A stretch of 20,047 bases of DNA from Candidatus Magasanikiibacteriota bacterium. GTDB lineage: Bacteria > Patescibacteriota > Patescibacteriia > Magasanikbacterales > 2-02-FULL-50-9b. The notes under the pieces are model-generated. The model was not told the DNA's origin and made no database searches. It worked only from the letters and a program-made list of their open reading frames with translations. The position numbers were made by a program, and so were the translations under genes. This document shows positions 5,035 through 11,701 of the stretch, piece after piece (position 1 is the stretch's first letter; each line of letters begins with the position of its first letter). The stretch covers positions 1-20,047 of the forward strand of contig JAPLWO010000093.1 of NCBI GenBank assembly GCA_026396555.1, written 5' to 3'.

Positions 5035-7725
5035 TCACACGCGTTTTACATGAACACCTAATTCATCGACCACGATTGTATCTTTTCGATGAACTTGGTT
5101 TTGTAACACCAGCCCGGCAATCGCATTTTCAACACGATCTTGAATTACGCGGCGAAGTGGGCGTGCACCGAATTCTGGATCAAACCCGGCAGCAGCGAGC
5201 GCTGTAACACCCGCATCGGTCGCTTCGAATAAGATACCGCGCTCTGCCAATTTTTTCTCAATGCCGTGTAAAATAATCCGCGCAACTTTTCCAATTTGTT
5301 CCTCCGTAAGTGGTTGAAATAACACAATCGCGTCGAAACGATTCAAAAATTCTGGACGAAATTGTGCCTTCAATTCACCATGAATCAATTCATTTTTAAT
5401 GTGATCCGTTGTCGCTCCCGCGCGCATTTGTTCTTGCACAAACGAAGTTCCAGCATTCGACGTTGCAATCAAAATCACATTCGTAAAATCAATGACGCGT
5501 CCGACTGAATCCGTCAAACGACCATCATCCATCACCTGCAAAAACAAATTCAAAATATTTGGGTCTGCTTTTTCAAGTTCGTCGAGCAGTAACAGTGCAA
5601 ATGGTTTTTGTCGAACGGCTTCCGTTAGCATACCTGATCCCTGTTCGCCGGGACGACCTATCAAACGATAAATCGAATTCGTATCTTGATATTCTGACAT
5701 ATCAAGACGAATCATTTGCTGCTCACTTCCAAAATAAACTTCAGCGATAGTTTTCGTCAGCTCCGTTTTACCTACGCCGGTTGGACCCAAAAATAAAAAG
5801 TTTGCAATTGGACGCTTCCCTGTTCGTAATTCAACACGCGAACGACGCAGTGCATTCGCAACTAACGTCACCGCTTCATCCTGTCCAATCACCCGCTCAT
5901 GCATCGCTGACTCCAAGCGCATTAATTTATTTCCTTCATCTTCAGTCACGGCAGTAACTGGAATTTTTGTTTTCTCACTAATAATTTCAGCAACATCTTG
6001 AACGCCGACAAAAGAATTTTTTCCGCGTTTGTTATATACTGCAAGTGCAACTTCATTACAAATTTCAATTGCTTTGCTTGGCAAATACGAATCATGCAAA
6101 TAGCGTGCCGACATTGCGACTGCTTCAGCAACTGCAGGATATGAAAACCAAATATGATTTTTGTATTCGATATATCCAGCCTTCGCTTCAAGTACACGAA
6201 TTGAACTATTCACATCAAGTTCATCGATATCAATTTTTTGAAATACAGTTCCGAGTGCTTGATTTGCAATTACCCGATTAAATGAGTCTGGCGATGTAGT
6301 CGCAATCGTCAAAAAATTTCGCTTTCCTAACTCTTGCGTCAATACGCTCGCTACATCCATACTCTGACTTGTGCCAATCGTAATACCTACCATTTTTTCA
6401 ATCGACGGAATTACTAATACAATATTTCCTGACTGCTCAAGTTCCGTTAACATCTGAAGCAACCGATCTTCCGCTTGAGATGGATCAGCACCCGCCAATA
6501 ATTTTGGAATATTTAATTCAATCAAACGTCGATCCTTCAATTGATCTGGAACATTTTCCGCAACCATTAAATCCGCAATTCCATTAATAATGCTGCGCTT
6601 GCCAACACCATGTTCACCAACCAGCAAAACACTCATGCCACCGCCTTCAAGTATACGAAAAATTGATTCAATTTCGCGTTCGCGTCCAACGAGTGGTTCT
6701 AAATATCCATACAGCGAAAGCCTAGTCAAATCTTCACTAAATGCGTTTAAAATCGGCGTTGCAACCGAAGTCATGGCACGATTTGTGTCACCCGTGCTTC
6801 GCCCGTGGCTACCATGCGCGCGTCGAGCGCGTTGACGCTGCACACGTTCACGCACACGAACCCATTCAATTACATTCACCAACGCCTCTAATTTTATATC
6901 AAACTCCAACAACAAATCTTGCAACGATTCATCCGCTGAAATTACAACCTGTAATAAATCTGTATTCGCAACAACTGGTTCGCGCAAATTCCATGCAAGT
7001 TCGTACGCCGCAAATAATGATTGCCATACACCCGCACTGATATAGGGAGAGCTCTGAATTTTTGATCCAATAGTTGAAGCAATAAGTGGCTCTAATTTAC
7101 TTTCGATGTCTCCCCCGCGCACCATCAATCTCAAAAAAATTGTTTGGATTGTTTCATTTTTTAATAGCGCAGCTAACAGATGTGCGTTCGTGACCTGTGG
7201 CGATCGTGTTCTCGCCGCAATCACATACGCAGACTCAAGAACTTGAATAGTTTCGATAGACATCATCGAGCTCAAATTCAATGTACGATCTGTTTTCATC
7301 CGCCGCACATCAGCCCATGATGCAATCTGAAGCGGCGAACTCTCATCCGACTCATGTGTAAATCCATGTTCAGGAACTTCTTCAATTTCCGGCGCGTAAC
7401 GAATGAGACGCGTAATAACAAACAGTAGTAACGCAGCTGCGAGCGATCCCCAAAAAAGTGCCCGTGGTTCAATAATGGTAAGCGCAACCATTACGCAACA
7501 CGCGATAATTAATAAAAAAATAATACTATTGACGATTGCATCAAATTGTTTTTTTATTTTTCGAAATGCAATATGATACGCATCAATCGAAAAATTCCAA
7601 TACACAAAAATTCCACGTGATAACAATCCAACAGATTTTCCACTACATGCAGCGCATGTTTTACCATTAATATAACCCGTGGCGCGACAGTGTGAGCAAA
7701 ATAAAAGTGGAAGTGGTTCGCTCAT
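5035..7725 (-). CDS. Membrane-anchored ClpC/ClpB-like AAA+ ATPase with N-terminal zinc motif
   Basis: This is an 896-aa unfoldase-type protein. In order it has a zinc-ribbon-like CSHC...CAAC pair in residues 1-30, two membrane segments at about 65-110 (IVNSIIFLLIIACCVMVALTI and FWGSLAAALLLFVITRLI), a Clp-N-like repeat region (150-290) and two AAA+ modules. D1 has Walker A GEHGVGKRS (370-378), but its Walker B reads VLVIPSIEKM near 440, where ClpC/B have hhhhDEhH, so D1 probably binds but does not hydrolyse ATP. D2 is intact: GPTGVGKTE (647-655), LLLLDELEKADP, the RPEFLNRFD region and sensor-2 GARPLRR. I see no clear ClpP-binding loop. Clp chaperones normally are soluble, so the anchor suggests work on membrane or division proteins. 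It sits 3 nt behind a small membrane protein in the mraZ operon, which fits an envelope role. Confidence 0.88.
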   Translation of the reverse strand: MSEPLPLLFCSHCRATGYINGKTCAACSGKSVGLLSRGIFVYWNFSIDAYHIAFRKIKKQFDAIVNSIIFLLIIACCVMVALTIIEPRALFWGSLAAALLLFVITRLIRYAPEIEEVPEHGFTHESDESSPLQIASWADVRRMKTDRTLNLSSMMSIETIQVLESAYVIAARTRSPQVTNAHLLAALLKNETIQTIFLRLMVRGGDIESKLEPLIASTIGSKIQSSPYISAGVWQSLFAAYELAWNLREPVVANTDLLQVVISADESLQDLLLEFDIKLEALVNVIEWVRVRERVQRQRARRAHGSHGRSTGDTNRAMTSVATPILNAFSEDLTRLSLYGYLEPLVGREREIESIFRILEGGGMSVLLVGEHGVGKRSIINGIADLMVAENVPDQLKDRRLIELNIPKLLAGADPSQAEDRLLQMLTELEQSGNIVLVIPSIEKMVGITIGTSQSMDVASVLTQELGKRNFLTIATTSPDSFNRVIANQALGTVFQKIDIDELDVNSSIRVLEAKAGYIEYKNHIWFSYPAVAEAVAMSARYLHDSYLPSKAIEICNEVALAVYNKRGKNSFVGVQDVAEIISEKTKIPVTAVTEDEGNKLMRLESAMHERVIGQDEAVTLVANALRRSRVELRTGKRPIANFLFLGPTGVGKTELTKTIAEVYFGSEQQMIRLDMSEYQDTNSIYRLIGRPGEQGSGMLTEAVRQKPFALLLLDELEKADPNILNLFLQVMDDGRLTDSVGRVIDFTNVILIATSNAGTSFVQEQMRAGATTDHIKNELIHGELKAQFRPEFLNRFDAIVLFQPLTEEQIGKVARIILHGIEKKLAERGILFEATDAGVTALAAAGFDPEFGARPLRRVIQDRVENAIAGLVLQNQVHRKDTIVVDELGVHVKRV

Positions 7726-7728
7726 ATA

Positions 7729-8100
7729 TTAAGAAAATAATCGCAGCCCTGAAGTCAGTAACTCATAAAAAATAACCGGAGGTGCACTAAACCAAATTAC
7801 AATTACCGCAAAACAAATTATAGCCCAGATTAAAACCCAAAAAAATCTTGCAACGATATTTGCAACACGCACTATAAAACTCACGACACGTCCCCACGCA
7901 TCATACTGTCCATACATCGGCACAAAAATATTTTTCACCCAAACACCAAGTCCAACGTCACGTGCAGTATTTTGAATCGAGCCAAACATGTTCCGCATAA
8001 TCCAAACAACGCCACTGGTATACCACCAAATCGGTGCATACAAAAAATCCGCGATCAGCGTAAAAAAAAGTCTGCCTAAAATCGTAAGAGTGAACGTCAA
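7729..8100 (-). CDS. Small polytopic membrane protein of unknown function
   Basis: The 123-aa product is hydrophobic and aromatic, with segments at about residues 5-35 (LTILGRLFFTLIADFLYAPI) and 80-112 (IVARFFWVLIWAIICFAVIV) around a more polar middle with GLGVWVKNIFVPMYGQYDAW. I do not recognise a family. The start is a TTG at 8098-8100, 9 nt after the stop of the ftsL-like gene and in the same reading frame as it. No ATG is available before residue 35, which would cut off the first membrane segment. It lies 3 nt upstream of the membrane-anchored Clp-like gene, so it may be its membrane partner. That is inference from position only. Confidence 0.6.
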   Translation of the reverse strand: MTFTLTILGRLFFTLIADFLYAPIWWYTSGVVWIMRNMFGSIQNTARDVGLGVWVKNIFVPMYGQYDAWGRVVSFIVRVANIVARFFWVLIWAIICFAVIVIWFSAPPVIFYELLTSGLRLFS

Positions 8101-8109
8101 AGCGCTCGC

Positions 8110-8301
8110 TCAGTATACCATATAATTAAAAGCTTCAATGGATAATGAGGTTTCTTCCATCGTCAATTTCTTTAATTGACTTCCTCTCGCTGCGACACCC
8201 GTAATTTGTATAAAATATCCCACTGCAAGTATCAGTGTAAGTAGAAAAAATGCGACACGGACATTTCGTTTATCAAGAACAGTGAGTGGTTGTGGTCTCA
8301 T
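8110..8301 (-). CDS. FtsL-like short single-pass membrane protein in the dcw cluster position
   Basis: The 63-aa product has a basic N-terminus (RPQPLTVLDKRNVR), one membrane segment at about 15-36 (VAFFLLTLILAVGYFIQITGV) and a short outside stretch SQLKKLTMEETSLSIEAF with heptad-like leucines. This is the topology of FtsL, which pairs with FtsB in the divisome. Its place 2 nt after rsmH is the classical ftsL position, and I rely mainly on that, since FtsL sequences diverge heavily. The outside part is only about 27 residues, roughly half the usual coiled coil, so the assignment is tentative. The stop is TGA, and the following gene continues in the same frame. Confidence 0.55.
   Translation of the reverse strand: MRPQPLTVLDKRNVRVAFFLLTLILAVGYFIQITGVAARGSQLKKLTMEETSLSIEAFNYMVY
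8112..8121 (-). promoter_or_regulatory. Possible internal extended -10 promoter for the 123-aa gene and the Clp-like ATPase
   Basis: On the minus strand TGGTATACT (extended -10, hexamer at 8117-8112) spans the last codons and stop of the ftsL-like gene. It ends 11 nt before the TTG start of the next gene, so a transcript from it would have a leader of about 4 nt. No -35 is evident. Confidence 0.3.
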
Positions 8302-8303
8302 AA

Positions 8304-9185
8304 TTATTTCTTTTCAAAAAACCGTAATTTGCTGCTTCGTGAACGTGGATTGTCTCGAATTTCTTCATCCGTTGGAATAATCGGCTTTTTCGTCATCGCC
8401 TCCACTCGTGGATCGTCTGCAATAAATCGTTTAACGATTCGATCTTCGAGCGAATGAAACGTGATAATCGCAACACGCGCGCCTGTCGGAATAAAATTAG
8501 TGATTGCGTCTAACGCGTCGCTGAGTACACGTAATTCATCATTCACTGCAATTCGTAATGCTTGGAAAATTTGTGTTGCGGGATGTAATTTTCCGTGTCG
8601 CGGAGCAATACCGACGACAATATTTGCGAGCTGTTGCGTTGTTGTAATCGGCTCGTTCGCACGCGCTGTTACAATCGCCGCTGCAATTTGCTCTGAACGC
8701 GACTCCTCTCCATATCGACGAAAGATACGCGTTAATTCGTCTCGAGATGCTGAATTAACAAGATCTGCAGCGCTTTCCGTTTCTTCGCTTGGATCAAATC
8801 GCATGTCGAGCGGCTCATTGGTCATGAAGCTAAATCCACGACCTCGCATCATGAACTGCGTCGTTGACCATCCTAAATCAAGCAAGACTCGATCTACAGG
8901 ACGTTTCGTAATCGCTGCAACTAATTCAGGAATATTTTTAAAATTCCCATGTGTTGCAACAAATGTCGATCCAAATCGTTCAAGACGTTTTTCTGCGATT
9001 GGTAACGCCTCAGGGTCGCGATCAACACCGATCACGAGCCCAGTTGGTCCAACCAATTCACAAAACATTTCGCTGTGTCCACCATCACCAAGTGTTCCAT
9101 CAACAACAACGTTTCCCGGTTTTACATCAAGTCCGACACGTACCTCTTGGAGAAGTACTGGTCGATGAAGTGGAGCGAGTTCCAT
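8304..9185 (-). CDS. rsmH: 16S rRNA (cytosine(1402)-N4)-methyltransferase RsmH
   Basis: RsmH uses S-adenosylmethionine to methylate N4 of C1402 in the 30S P site. The product is 293 aa when started at the ATG at 9185, which gives MELAPLHRPVLLQEV, the family N-terminus. The frame opens 14 codons earlier inside mraZ, but that extension is not family-like. Visible motifs are the SAM-binding VVDGTLGDGGHSE, IGVDRDPEAL, LLDLGWSTTQF (family LLDLGVSSxQ; the V-to-W and S-to-T changes are unusual), GFSFMTNEPLDMRFD, then FQALRIAVNDEL, and AIITFHSLEDRIVKRF near the C-terminus. The stop of mraZ is 1 nt upstream and the ftsL-like gene follows after 2 nt, so the three are translated as one unit. Confidence 0.96.
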   Translation of the reverse strand: MELAPLHRPVLLQEVRVGLDVKPGNVVVDGTLGDGGHSEMFCELVGPTGLVIGVDRDPEALPIAEKRLERFGSTFVATHGNFKNIPELVAAITKRPVDRVLLDLGWSTTQFMMRGRGFSFMTNEPLDMRFDPSEETESAADLVNSASRDELTRIFRRYGEESRSEQIAAAIVTARANEPITTTQQLANIVVGIAPRHGKLHPATQIFQALRIAVNDELRVLSDALDAITNFIPTGARVAIITFHSLEDRIVKRFIADDPRVEAMTKKPIIPTDEEIRDNPRSRSSKLRFFEKK

Positions 9186-9186
9186 A

Positions 9187-9615
9187 TTAAACGCCGAGCG
9201 ATAACATTTGCTCTGCGATTTCCCCACTATCTTTCTCCGCGCGCTTGGTATACCGAGCCCATGCGTCTTCGTTCCACAATTCGACTCGATTATAGAGGCC
9301 TGCGACTACGACATTTTTTCCGAGCCCTGCGTAGGTGCGTAAATAATCAGGAACCACGACACGACCTTGCGCATCAACTTCCACGTCCATCGCACCTGCG
9401 AGCATCAAACGAACAAACGCACGCGAATTCGCCTGACTAATTGGCAAGTTTGAAAGTTTTGTTGCCAATTCTTTCCATTCTGCAAGTGGATACACGAATA
9501 AACACGCGTCTAAACCTCGAGTGATTACCGCTTTTTTTAACGACGTACGAAACTTAGCCGGAATTGCGAGTCGGCCTTTATCGTCTATCGAATGTCGATA
9601 TTCACCGATGAACAT
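9187..9615 (-). CDS. mraZ: Transcriptional regulator MraZ
   Basis: MraZ is a ring-shaped DNA-binding protein that represses its own cell division/wall operon. The 142-aa length from the ATG at 9615 (MFIGEYRHSIDDKGRLAIPA) is usual. A 24-codon upstream extension of the frame is ignored because it passes through the leader and the MraZ boxes. Both AbrB-like half-domains carry the signature: DDKGRLAIPAKFR at 11-23 and DAQGRVVVPDYLR in the second half (family DxxGRxxxPxxxR). It is the first gene of the seven-gene operon ending with DUF192. The promoter and GTGGG repeats are at 9673-9701, consistent with autoregulation. Confidence 0.96.
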   Translation of the reverse strand: MFIGEYRHSIDDKGRLAIPAKFRTSLKKAVITRGLDACLFVYPLAEWKELATKLSNLPISQANSRAFVRLMLAGAMDVEVDAQGRVVVPDYLRTYAGLGKNVVVAGLYNRVELWNEDAWARYTKRAEKDSGEIAEQMLSLGV

Positions 9616-9657
9616 GGCTGCGAAGATTATGGTATGCGGAAGAATTGGTTTATTGTT

Positions 9658-9672
9658 GCGATTTTTAATCGC
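9658..9672 (-). other. Small leader hairpin upstream of mraZ
   Basis: GCGATT and AATCGC pair around a 3-nt loop, about 43 nt before the mraZ start and directly next to the MraZ boxes. No U-tract follows, so it is not a terminator. A role is not evident. Confidence 0.3.
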
Positions 9673-9697
9673 CCCACTCTCCCCCACTTGTCACCAT
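9673..9697 (-). promoter_or_regulatory. MraZ-binding repeats (GTGGG boxes, 10-bp period)
   Basis: On the minus strand GTGGG occurs at 9677-9673 and 9687-9683, with a degenerate ATGGT at 9697-9693, all exactly 10 bp apart. Known MraZ operators are direct TGGG-type repeats spaced by 5 nt, i.e. a 10-bp period. They lie at and just past the predicted transcription start, so bound MraZ would block the promoter. Confidence 0.7.
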
Positions 9698-9724
9698 TAT
9701 AAACCACCCAGCCACACAAAACAA
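9696..9724 (-). promoter_or_regulatory. Promoter of the mraZ operon
   Basis: On the minus strand a perfect -10 TATAAT lies at 9701-9696. With 17-bp spacing the -35 is TTGTTT (about 9724-9719, only 3/6). The predicted start near 9689 gives a leader of about 74 nt before mraZ. Confidence 0.65.
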
Positions 9725-9739
9725 TACAACAACCCCACC

Positions 9740-9748
9740 TGTGGATAA
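9740..9748 (-). promoter_or_regulatory. Perfect DnaA box TTATCCACA upstream of the mraZ promoter
   Basis: This is an exact DnaA 9-mer on the minus strand, about 50 bp upstream of the predicted mraZ transcription start. It is the second perfect copy in the window (the other is at 3089-3097). Confidence 0.4.
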
Positions 9749-9759
9749 CAAAAGGCATC

Positions 9760-9790
9760 TAAAAAATAAAAAGCCCCGCTTAAGGGGCTA
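9760..9790 (-). terminator. Intrinsic terminator after the 200-aa protein gene
   Basis: On the minus strand AGCCCC (9789-9784) pairs with GGGGCT (9777-9772) around a 6-nt loop, followed by TTTTTATTTTTT. It ends the uvrC-side operon 19 nt after the last stop codon and insulates the mraZ promoter region. Confidence 0.9.
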
Positions 9791-9808
9791 AAAAATCTAG
9801 ATAAAAAT

Positions 9809-10411
9809 TTATTCCACTCGGAACGAATTTAGATACAACGCGGCGGGCGCCTTATCAAATGTAACACCTGCATTTACAATTTCCAATTCATAAATACTTC
9901 CATTTTTTACAACGTACGCGGTAACGGAATCATACGTGCCGCCCGCGTCTGTCGGTCGTTTGCCAGAAAAAATCGTAAAATCATTTCCGTTCAACGTACT
10001 CGTCGTTTGCGTCAAACCCTCATCTTGAAATTCATTAAATTTTGCTTGAATCCACGCAGTTCCTTTTTCACCTTGAAATATCGAAACATGCACAATTGGA
10101 TCATTGCTCGTACTTGTCGCTGCGTCATTCATAAACTCTTGCGAATCAACCGCGATCAAATCAATGGAAGGCTGCAACGACCGCACTGAATCAAAGGATG
10201 GATGTAGCAACTCATATTTATACGTTGAGTTTTTGTATAAAATCCATGTATCATCATGTAGCCAATCAATACTCGGCGTACTCGTCGCCGAAGTTGGTCC
10301 ATGAAAAACTGGGAAGCGATTTTCAATAATTCTCTGTATTAAAAAAGCACCAACTGCAATCACAATTGCTGTCGCAGCCAAACCTCGAATTACTTTTTGA
10401 TCATGCTGCAT
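9809..10411 (-). CDS. Membrane-anchored exported protein of unknown function
   Basis: The 200-aa product has a short cytoplasmic N-terminus and one membrane segment at about 9-26 (GLAATAIVIAVGAFLIQRII). A Thr/Ser-rich linker leads to an outside domain. It starts with a WILYKNSTYKYELLHPSF stretch, a lead-in that in many small exported proteins opens a PsbP/Mog1-like alpha-beta sandwich. The remainder fits a sheet-rich fold of that size (AWIQAKFNEFQDEG, later SVTAYVVKNGSIYELEIVN). This comparison is a guess and I do not assign the family. No Cys is present. It is the last gene of its operon, 19 nt after uvrC, and a -10-like TATAAT over the uvrC stop could give it its own promoter. Confidence 0.7.
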   Translation of the reverse strand: MQHDQKVIRGLAATAIVIAVGAFLIQRIIENRFPVFHGPTSATSTPSIDWLHDDTWILYKNSTYKYELLHPSFDSVRSLQPSIDLIAVDSQEFMNDAATSTSNDPIVHVSIFQGEKGTAWIQAKFNEFQDEGLTQTTSTLNGNDFTIFSGKRPTDAGGTYDSVTAYVVKNGSIYELEIVNAGVTFDKAPAALYLNSFRVE

Positions 10412-10429
10412 ACGAAGTAAAATCGATTA

Positions 10430-10435
10430 ATTATA
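10430..10435 (-). promoter_or_regulatory. Possible -10 element for the 200-aa protein gene
   Basis: A perfect TATAAT on the minus strand overlaps the uvrC stop codon, 18 nt before the ATG at 10411. No -35 is evident. Confidence 0.3.
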
Positions 10436-11699
10436 CCCCGAAATCACGCATCTGTCGCTTTTTCCGTTGATACGTAATTGCAAATCGATGCGACTCGTTT
10501 CGTACTTTCACAAAAATATGACTACACAATCGAATCGCACGGTCGAGCGCTACATTTCGTCGATCAAATACATAACGAATATTTTTTCGACCCACACCTT
10601 TCGCAATTCCAACAACCGGTCGCACAACCTTATGTTCTTTTAAAACTTTCATCACCGCATTCACCTGACCTTCACCGCCATCAATAAAAAATATTTCCGG
10701 CAACGGCCAATCTGTATGCGCAAGTCGACGCGTCAACACTTCTTTCAACGCACCCACATCATTGCTTTTGGTAAATCCTTTAATTTCAAATTTTCGATAT
10801 TCTTTTTTATCCGCCTCACCTCCATTAAACACAACCATACTCGCAACCATTCCCGTGCCAGACAAATGCGAAATATCATATCCTTCAACACGCTTGAACG
10901 GATTCGCAACTAAATTACTCACCGGCGCATCGTCGTCCGTCTGTCCAATCAGCGCAACATCTTGAATATGCTGGAGCGCAAATAATTGATTTCGAATTGT
11001 TGTCGCGATTTCAAAATCGTGCGCAGCGGCCGCGCGCGTCATATCAGCCTGTAACTTTTTTTCAACACTCACTCGCTTTCCATTCAAAAATAATGCCATC
11101 CGCGCTAAAATCTTTTTATATTCAGTTGGCGAAATTGCGCGCGTACACACACCCGGACATCGCCCAATTTGCGCATTGAAACAAGGACGTTTCTGATCGG
11201 GCACACAGTCACTCCATGGAAAAATATGTCGAAGTAAATCGAGTGCGCGCCGAACCGTTTTTGCATTCATAAATGGCCCCCATCGCTTCGGATATTTTTT
11301 GTCCGCGCCCGCCATTTCTAAATCCTTTCCACGAACCAACACGACGCGAGGATATTCATCAGCCGTAAAACAAATCCACAAAAAACTTTTATCATCTTTT
11401 AACAAAACATTGTATGGTGGTTTATATTTTCGAATGAGTTCTGCTTCTAAAAAAAGAGCTTCTAATACTGTCGGCGTTTCTTTATATTCTAAATGCGCAA
11501 TTTCAGAAACAACCTCTTCAATCGCCCGCGTCGGCCCATTTTTGCTGGGCGCACGAAAATATGATCCAGCACGCGACCGCAAAGATGTTGCTTTTCCAAC
11601 ATACATTAAAACGCCCTGTGCATTAAAAAATAAATACACTCCCGGTGCTTCTGGAAGCTGTGTACGTTCTGATACTAATAATTTCGGAAATCCAGACAT
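10431..11699 (-). CDS. uvrC: Excinuclease ABC subunit C, short form lacking the HhH domain
   Basis: UvrC makes both incisions in nucleotide excision repair. The 422-aa product contains the N-terminal GIY-YIG nuclease (PGVYLFFN, MYVGKATSLRSR, and the catalytic Glu in LEAELIRKYKPPYN). A Cys-containing linker follows (CFNAQIGRCPGVC), then the UVR helix pair that binds UvrB (KLQADMTRAAAAHDFEIATT). Last is the RNase H-like nuclease with its three key residues: D in GYDISHLSG, D in FFIDGGEGQVNA and H in NESHRFAITY. The protein stops right after QRKKRQMRDFGV, where usual UvrC (about 600 aa) continues into a (HhH)2 DNA-binding domain. The end is a clean TAA overlapping a possible promoter. All catalytic residues are kept, so I infer a shortened but active enzyme. 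It starts 2 nt after the stop of the Cys-rich protein. Confidence 0.93.
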   Translation of the reverse strand: MSGFPKLLVSERTQLPEAPGVYLFFNAQGVLMYVGKATSLRSRAGSYFRAPSKNGPTRAIEEVVSEIAHLEYKETPTVLEALFLEAELIRKYKPPYNVLLKDDKSFLWICFTADEYPRVVLVRGKDLEMAGADKKYPKRWGPFMNAKTVRRALDLLRHIFPWSDCVPDQKRPCFNAQIGRCPGVCTRAISPTEYKKILARMALFLNGKRVSVEKKLQADMTRAAAAHDFEIATTIRNQLFALQHIQDVALIGQTDDDAPVSNLVANPFKRVEGYDISHLSGTGMVASMVVFNGGEADKKEYRKFEIKGFTKSNDVGALKEVLTRRLAHTDWPLPEIFFIDGGEGQVNAVMKVLKEHKVVRPVVGIAKGVGRKNIRYVFDRRNVALDRAIRLCSHIFVKVRNESHRFAITYQRKKRQMRDFGV

Positions 11700-11701
11700 A
11701 C

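Noticed and set aside
8110..8112. UGA recoded as glycine (code 25), fusing the two small membrane proteins
   Set aside because: All conserved genes in the window reach normal length with UGA absent inside them, and other genes use TGA as their natural stop (for example the WecA-like gene ending in ATGA).
8461..9168. Long open frame (235 codons) on the plus strand
   Set aside because: It is the antisense shadow of rsmH, Ser/Arg/Thr-rich with no recognisable motif or promoter.
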